This document shows positions 16,845 to 19,913 of a stretch of DNA of 19,913 nucleotides, in pieces (within the stretch, counting starts at the first letter, position 1; the number at the start of each line of letters is the position of its first letter). Below the pieces are notes generated by a model. The model worked only from the letters and a program-made list of their open reading frames with translations. It ran no database searches and was not told where the DNA came from. Origin of the DNA: Methylovirgula sp. Lineage in GTDB: Bacteria; Pseudomonadota; Alphaproteobacteria; Rhizobiales; Beijerinckiaceae. Both the position numbers and the translations under genes were made by a program. The stretch covers positions 1 to 19,913 of the forward strand of contig JASHSW010000054.1 in NCBI GenBank assembly GCA_030038595.1. Reading direction: 5' to 3'.

Positions 16845-17333
16845 TCACCGATACGGCGCATCGAGCGCAATATTGCGGGCGAGCTCGCGCTCCCATCGGT
16901 CGCCATTGGCCAGCAGCCGGTCCTTGTCGTAGTAGAGTTCCTCGCGCGTCTCGACCGAAAATTCCGAATTTGGTCCCTCGACGATGGCGTCGACCGGGCA
17001 AGCTTCCTGGCAGAAGCCGCAATAAATGCATTTCACCATGTCGATATCATAGCGGGTGGTGCGGCGCGTGCCGTCGTTGCGGCGCGGCCCCGCCTCAATG
17101 GTGATCGCCTGCGCCGGGCAAATCGCCTCGCAGAGCTTGCAGGCAATGCAGCGTTCCTCGCCGTTTGGGTAGCGGCGCAACGCGTGCTCGCCGCGAAAGC
17201 GCGGCGATTGCGGGTTCTTCTCGTGCGGGTAGTTGAGCGTCGCCTTGGGCTTGAAGAAGTAGCGCATCGACAGCGCAAAGGCCGCAACGAACTCCTTCAG
17301 CAAAAGCGCCTTGGCGGCGGCATCGACCTTCAT
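16845..17333 (-). CDS. nuoI: NADH-quinone oxidoreductase subunit I
   Basis: A 162-residue peripheral-arm subunit of complex I carrying two [4Fe-4S] clusters (N6a and N6b) on the electron path to quinone. Both motifs are complete: C-X2-C-X2-C-X3-C at Cys62/65/68/72 and at Cys102/105/108/112, each ending in CP. The N-terminal part, with [11 protein letters not shown] and [21 protein letters not shown], is typical of the family. AGGAAG lies just before the ATG at 17333. It starts seven bases after the nuoH stop, and its 3' side is followed by the palindromic repeat. Confidence 0.96.
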   Translation of the reverse strand: MKVDAAAKALLLKEFVAAFALSMRYFFKPKATLNYPHEKNPQSPRFRGEHALRRYPNGEERCIACKLCEAICPAQAITIEAGPRRNDGTRRTTRYDIDMVKCIYCGFCQEACPVDAIVEGPNSEFSVETREELYYDKDRLLANGDRWERELARNIALDAPYR

Positions 17334-17340
17334 TTCTTCC

Positions 17341-18360
17341 TCATTGCGCCATGACGTTGCCGAAGCCGGTGGCTTCGAGCACCGCTGCGACGAGCGCGAC
17401 CATGAATAGAGAGATCGGCAGAAAGACCTTCCAGCCGAGCCGCATCAGCTGATCATAGCGATAGCGCGGCACGAAGGCCTTTACCATCGCGAATAGGAAG
17501 AAAAGCGCCGAGACCTTGAGGATGAACCAGACGACGCCGGGAACCCAGGTGAACGGCGGGAAAGCAATGGGCGACAGCCAGCCGCCGAGAAACAGGATCG
17601 TCCCGAAGGCGCACATAGTGATGATCGCCACATATTCCGAGAGCATGAAAAGCAGATACGGGGTCGAGGAATATTCGACCATGAAGCCCGCGACGAGTTC
17701 CGACTCTGCTTCGACAAGGTCGAACGGCGGCCGGTTCGTTTCGGCGAGCGCCGAAACGAAGAAGACTACGAACATCGGCAGCAACGGCAGCCAATACCAG
17801 CCCAAAAGCCCGAAGCGCGTGTCCTGCGCCTTGACGATGTCGGAGAGGTTGAGCGAACCGGCGCAGAGCAGCACGGTGATGAGGACGAACCCGATCGAAA
17901 CCTCGTAGGAAACCATTTGCGCCGCCGAGCGCAGCGCCGAGAGAAACGGGTATTTCGAATTCGACGCCCAGCCGCCCATGATGATGCCGTAGACGGAGAG
18001 CGAGGAAATCGCAAAGATATAGAGCACGCCGACGTTGATGTTGGCGATCGCCCAGCCGTCATCGAGCGGAATGACCGCCCAGGCCGCGAGCGACAATAGG
18101 CCCATGACGAAGGGAGCGAGCAGAAACACCCCCTTGTTGGCGCCGTCCGGAACGATCGGCTCCTTGACGACGAATTTGAGCAGGTCGGCGAAGCTCTGCC
18201 ACAGGCCCCAAGGACCGACCACGTTCGGGCCGCGCCGCAATTGCACCGCCGCCCAGATCTTGCGATCGGCATAGAGGATATAGGCGACGTAGATCAACAA
18301 GGCGACGATCAGCACGACGCTCTTCAACAAGGTCAAGAGAAGTGCGAGAGCCATGTTCAT
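17341..18360 (-). CDS. nuoH: NADH-quinone oxidoreductase subunit H
   Basis: A 339-residue membrane subunit (ND1 homologue) forming the quinone-binding chamber at the joint of the two complex I arms. Diagnostic stretches are [20 protein letters not shown] (about 43-61), KEPIVP (66-71) and [20 protein letters not shown] (206-225), whose acidic residues line the quinone cavity. Although the frame is open to 18402, the ATG at 18360 (MNMALALLL) is chosen because it overlaps the nuoG stop by four bases (ATGA) and matches the usual start. A second in-frame ATG lies at 18354. Confidence 0.96.
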   Translation of the reverse strand: MNMALALLLTLLKSVVLIVALLIYVAYILYADRKIWAAVQLRRGPNVVGPWGLWQSFADLLKFVVKEPIVPDGANKGVFLLAPFVMGLLSLAAWAVIPLDDGWAIANINVGVLYIFAISSLSVYGIIMGGWASNSKYPFLSALRSAAQMVSYEVSIGFVLITVLLCAGSLNLSDIVKAQDTRFGLLGWYWLPLLPMFVVFFVSALAETNRPPFDLVEAESELVAGFMVEYSSTPYLLFMLSEYVAIITMCAFGTILFLGGWLSPIAFPPFTWVPGVVWFILKVSALFFLFAMVKAFVPRYRYDQLMRLGWKVFLPISLFMVALVAAVLEATGFGNVMAQ

Positions 18361-19913
18361 TCCGCCGCCTGTTGGAGAAGGCCGCGCGCCAAAGCCGAAC
18401 ATTCGGCCATTACGGCGGAGGCGCGCGCAATCGGATTGGTCATGTAGAAATCCGTGATGGGCGAGACGAAAGGCGCTGCGCTTGGCGCGTCAGTCTCTGT
18501 TGCGGCGAGCTTCTCGATATCCGCCGCCTCGCCCGGCAGAATCGCGTCGCGCTTCGCAAAGTGCGGATACTGCGCATGAAGCTTCGCGCGCAGCGCATGC
18601 AGCGAGTCAAAGGGTAAGGTCCTGCCCAATACCGCCGAGAGCGCCCGTAGGATCGTCCAGTCTTCGCGCGCGTCGCCGGGCGGGAAATTGGCACGCTCGG
18701 CAAATTGCACGCGGCCTTCGGTATTGACGTAGAGGCCCGATTTCTCGGTATAGGTCGCGCCGGGCAGGATCACGTCGGCACGATGCGCGCCATGATCGCC
18801 GTGCGTCCCTTGGTAGATTACAAAAGCGCCAGGCGCGACGTCGATCTCATCGGCTCCGAGATTGAAGAGCACATCGAGACTTCCGCCTTTCGCCATCGCC
18901 GCGGCATCGAGGCCGGCCGGCCCCGGCACGAAGCCGAGATCGAGGCCGCCGACGCGGGCCGCGGCGCTGTGCAAGATGCCGAACCCGAGCCAGCCTGGCC
19001 TGATGCAGCCGAGCGCGACGGCGGCCTTGGCCGCTTGGGCTAGAACGGCGAACCCGTCCGGCCGGGCGAGCGCGCCTTGTCCGAGGAGTAACATCGGCCG
19101 CTCTTTTTGCGCCGGCGGATGGCCGACGAAATGCGCCAGCGTCTCCGGACCCGCGCCGAGATAATTGTACTCGTAGGTGAGATCGGCCTTCTCGCCGATC
19201 ACCCCAACCAGCAGATTACCTTTGAGCCAGCGTTTGCGGATGCGGGCGTTGAAGACCGGCGCTTCGTGGCGCGGATTGGAGCCCACGATCATGATCGCAT
19301 CGGCTTCTTCGACACCGGCTACGGTCGGATTGAAGAGATAGCCGGCGCGGCCGAATTTCGGATCGAGCTTGGCTCCGTCCTGGCGGCAATCGAGAGAGGA
19401 GCTGCCGATACTCTCCATCAAGAGCTTTAAAGCGAACATTTCCTCGACCGCGCAGAGATCGCCGGCGATCGCGCCGACCCTCTCCGGCCGCGTCGATTTC
19501 AGTTTCGCGGCGATGGCCTCGAAGGCGGCGTTCCAGGTCGCCGGCACGAGCTTGCCGTTTTCGCGCAGATAGGGCCGATCGAGACGACGCGTCTTCAGTC
19601 CGTCGACGATTTGTCGCGTCTTGTCGGAAATCCATTCCTCGTTCACCGCATCGTTGATGCGCGGCAGAATGCGCATCACTTCGCGGCCGCGGCTGTCGAC
19701 GCGGATCGCGGAGCCGAGCGCGTCCATGACGTCGATCGAATCGGTCTTGGCGAGTTCCCAGGAGCGCGCCTTGAAGGAATAGGGTTTCGGCAGCAGCGCG
19801 CCGACCGGGCATAGATCGGCGACATTGCCCTGCAACTCTGAGGTCATGGCGGTCTCGAGATAGGTCGTAATCTCCATATCTTCGCCGCGCCCGATCGCGC
19901 CCATGTCGCCGGT
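18357..19913 (-). CDS. nuoG: NADH-quinone oxidoreductase subunit G (N-terminus beyond window)
   Basis: The last 518 residues of complex I subunit G; the frame runs out of the right edge, and roughly 170 N-terminal residues carrying the [2Fe-2S] and most [4Fe-4S] ligands are expected outside. Visible is [20 protein letters not shown], then [12 protein letters not shown], whose Cys is the last iron-sulfur ligand, then [12 protein letters not shown]. The rest is the molybdopterin-oxidoreductase-like domain, which in complex I has lost its cofactor, with [20 protein letters not shown] and a late [20 protein letters not shown]. The stop overlaps the nuoH start by four bases. The nuoE and nuoF genes, if clustered, would be further upstream outside the window. 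Confidence 0.95.
   Translation of the reverse strand, partial: TGDMGAIGRGEDMEITTYLETAMTSELQGNVADLCPVGALLPKPYSFKARSWELAKTDSIDVMDALGSAIRVDSRGREVMRILPRINDAVNEEWISDKTRQIVDGLKTRRLDRPYLRENGKLVPATWNAAFEAIAAKLKSTRPERVGAIAGDLCAVEEMFALKLLMESIGSSSLDCRQDGAKLDPKFGRAGYLFNPTVAGVEEADAIMIVGSNPRHEAPVFNARIRKRWLKGNLLVGVIGEKADLTYEYNYLGAGPETLAHFVGHPPAQKERPMLLLGQGALARPDGFAVLAQAAKAAVALGCIRPGWLGFGILHSAAARVGGLDLGFVPGPAGLDAAAMAKGGSLDVLFNLGADEIDVAPGAFVIYQGTHGDHGAHRADVILPGATYTEKSGLYVNTEGRVQFAERANFPPGDAREDWTILRALSAVLGRTLPFDSLHALRAKLHAQYPHFAKRDAILPGEAADIEKLAATETDAPSAAPFVSPITDFYMTNPIARASAVMAECSALARGLLQQAAE

Overview
The window reads as chromosomal DNA of an alphaproteobacterium, most likely order Hyphomicrobiales (Rhizobiales; Bradyrhizobium- or Beijerinckiaceae-like). 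This rests on the GC-rich coding sequence, the 14-gene-type complex I cluster ending nuoN-birA-rnj, a spacer element of the CTCATCCTGAG...CTCGAAGGATG type scattered through rhizobial genomes, and protein sequences resembling that group. No taxonomic search could be run. I see no integrase, transposase, phage gene, CRISPR array or rRNA.

Left part (1-5290): a tRNA-Val(CAC) gene, then four tightly overlapping minus-strand genes transcribed from about 5290 towards 235. They encode a thiamine-diphosphate enzyme of the pyruvate oxidase type, a multi-spanning membrane protein built from two copies of one histidine-containing module, a gluconate-2-dehydrogenase-subunit-3-like protein, and a GMC flavoprotein with a C-X5-C-X3-C motif that may hold a [3Fe-4S] cluster. 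A divergent gene (5446-6357, plus) encodes an SMP-30/gluconolactonase hydrolase. Together they suggest a sugar or sugar-acid oxidation module: a flavoprotein dehydrogenase passing electrons into the membrane, a lactonase, and a TPP enzyme acting on 2-oxo acids. No cytochrome c subunit is present, and neither dehydrogenase subunit has a recognisable export signal, so the membrane protein is the obvious candidate for an electron acceptor or anchor. This is the least ordinary part of the window.

Middle (5291-8418, plus strand): the lactonase, a 337-base lower-GC stretch with a possible broken small ORF, a small exported two-cysteine protein, and a type II NADH dehydrogenase.

Right part (8424-19913, minus strand): a complex I operon running nuoG (cut by the right edge)-H-I-J-K-L-M-N, followed directly by birA (biotin protein ligase) and rnj (ribonuclease J). 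Junctions are mostly 1- or 4-base stop/start overlaps or gaps below 8 bases. The exception is the 148-base nuoI-nuoJ spacer, which holds a palindromic repeat able to form a strong RNA hairpin. The rnj stop lies five bases from the convergent NDH-2 stop, so a proton-pumping and a non-pumping NADH:quinone oxidoreductase are neighbours.

Most of the window is well-known biology. The item most worth following is the TPP enzyme / duplicated membrane protein / subunit 3 / GMC operon.
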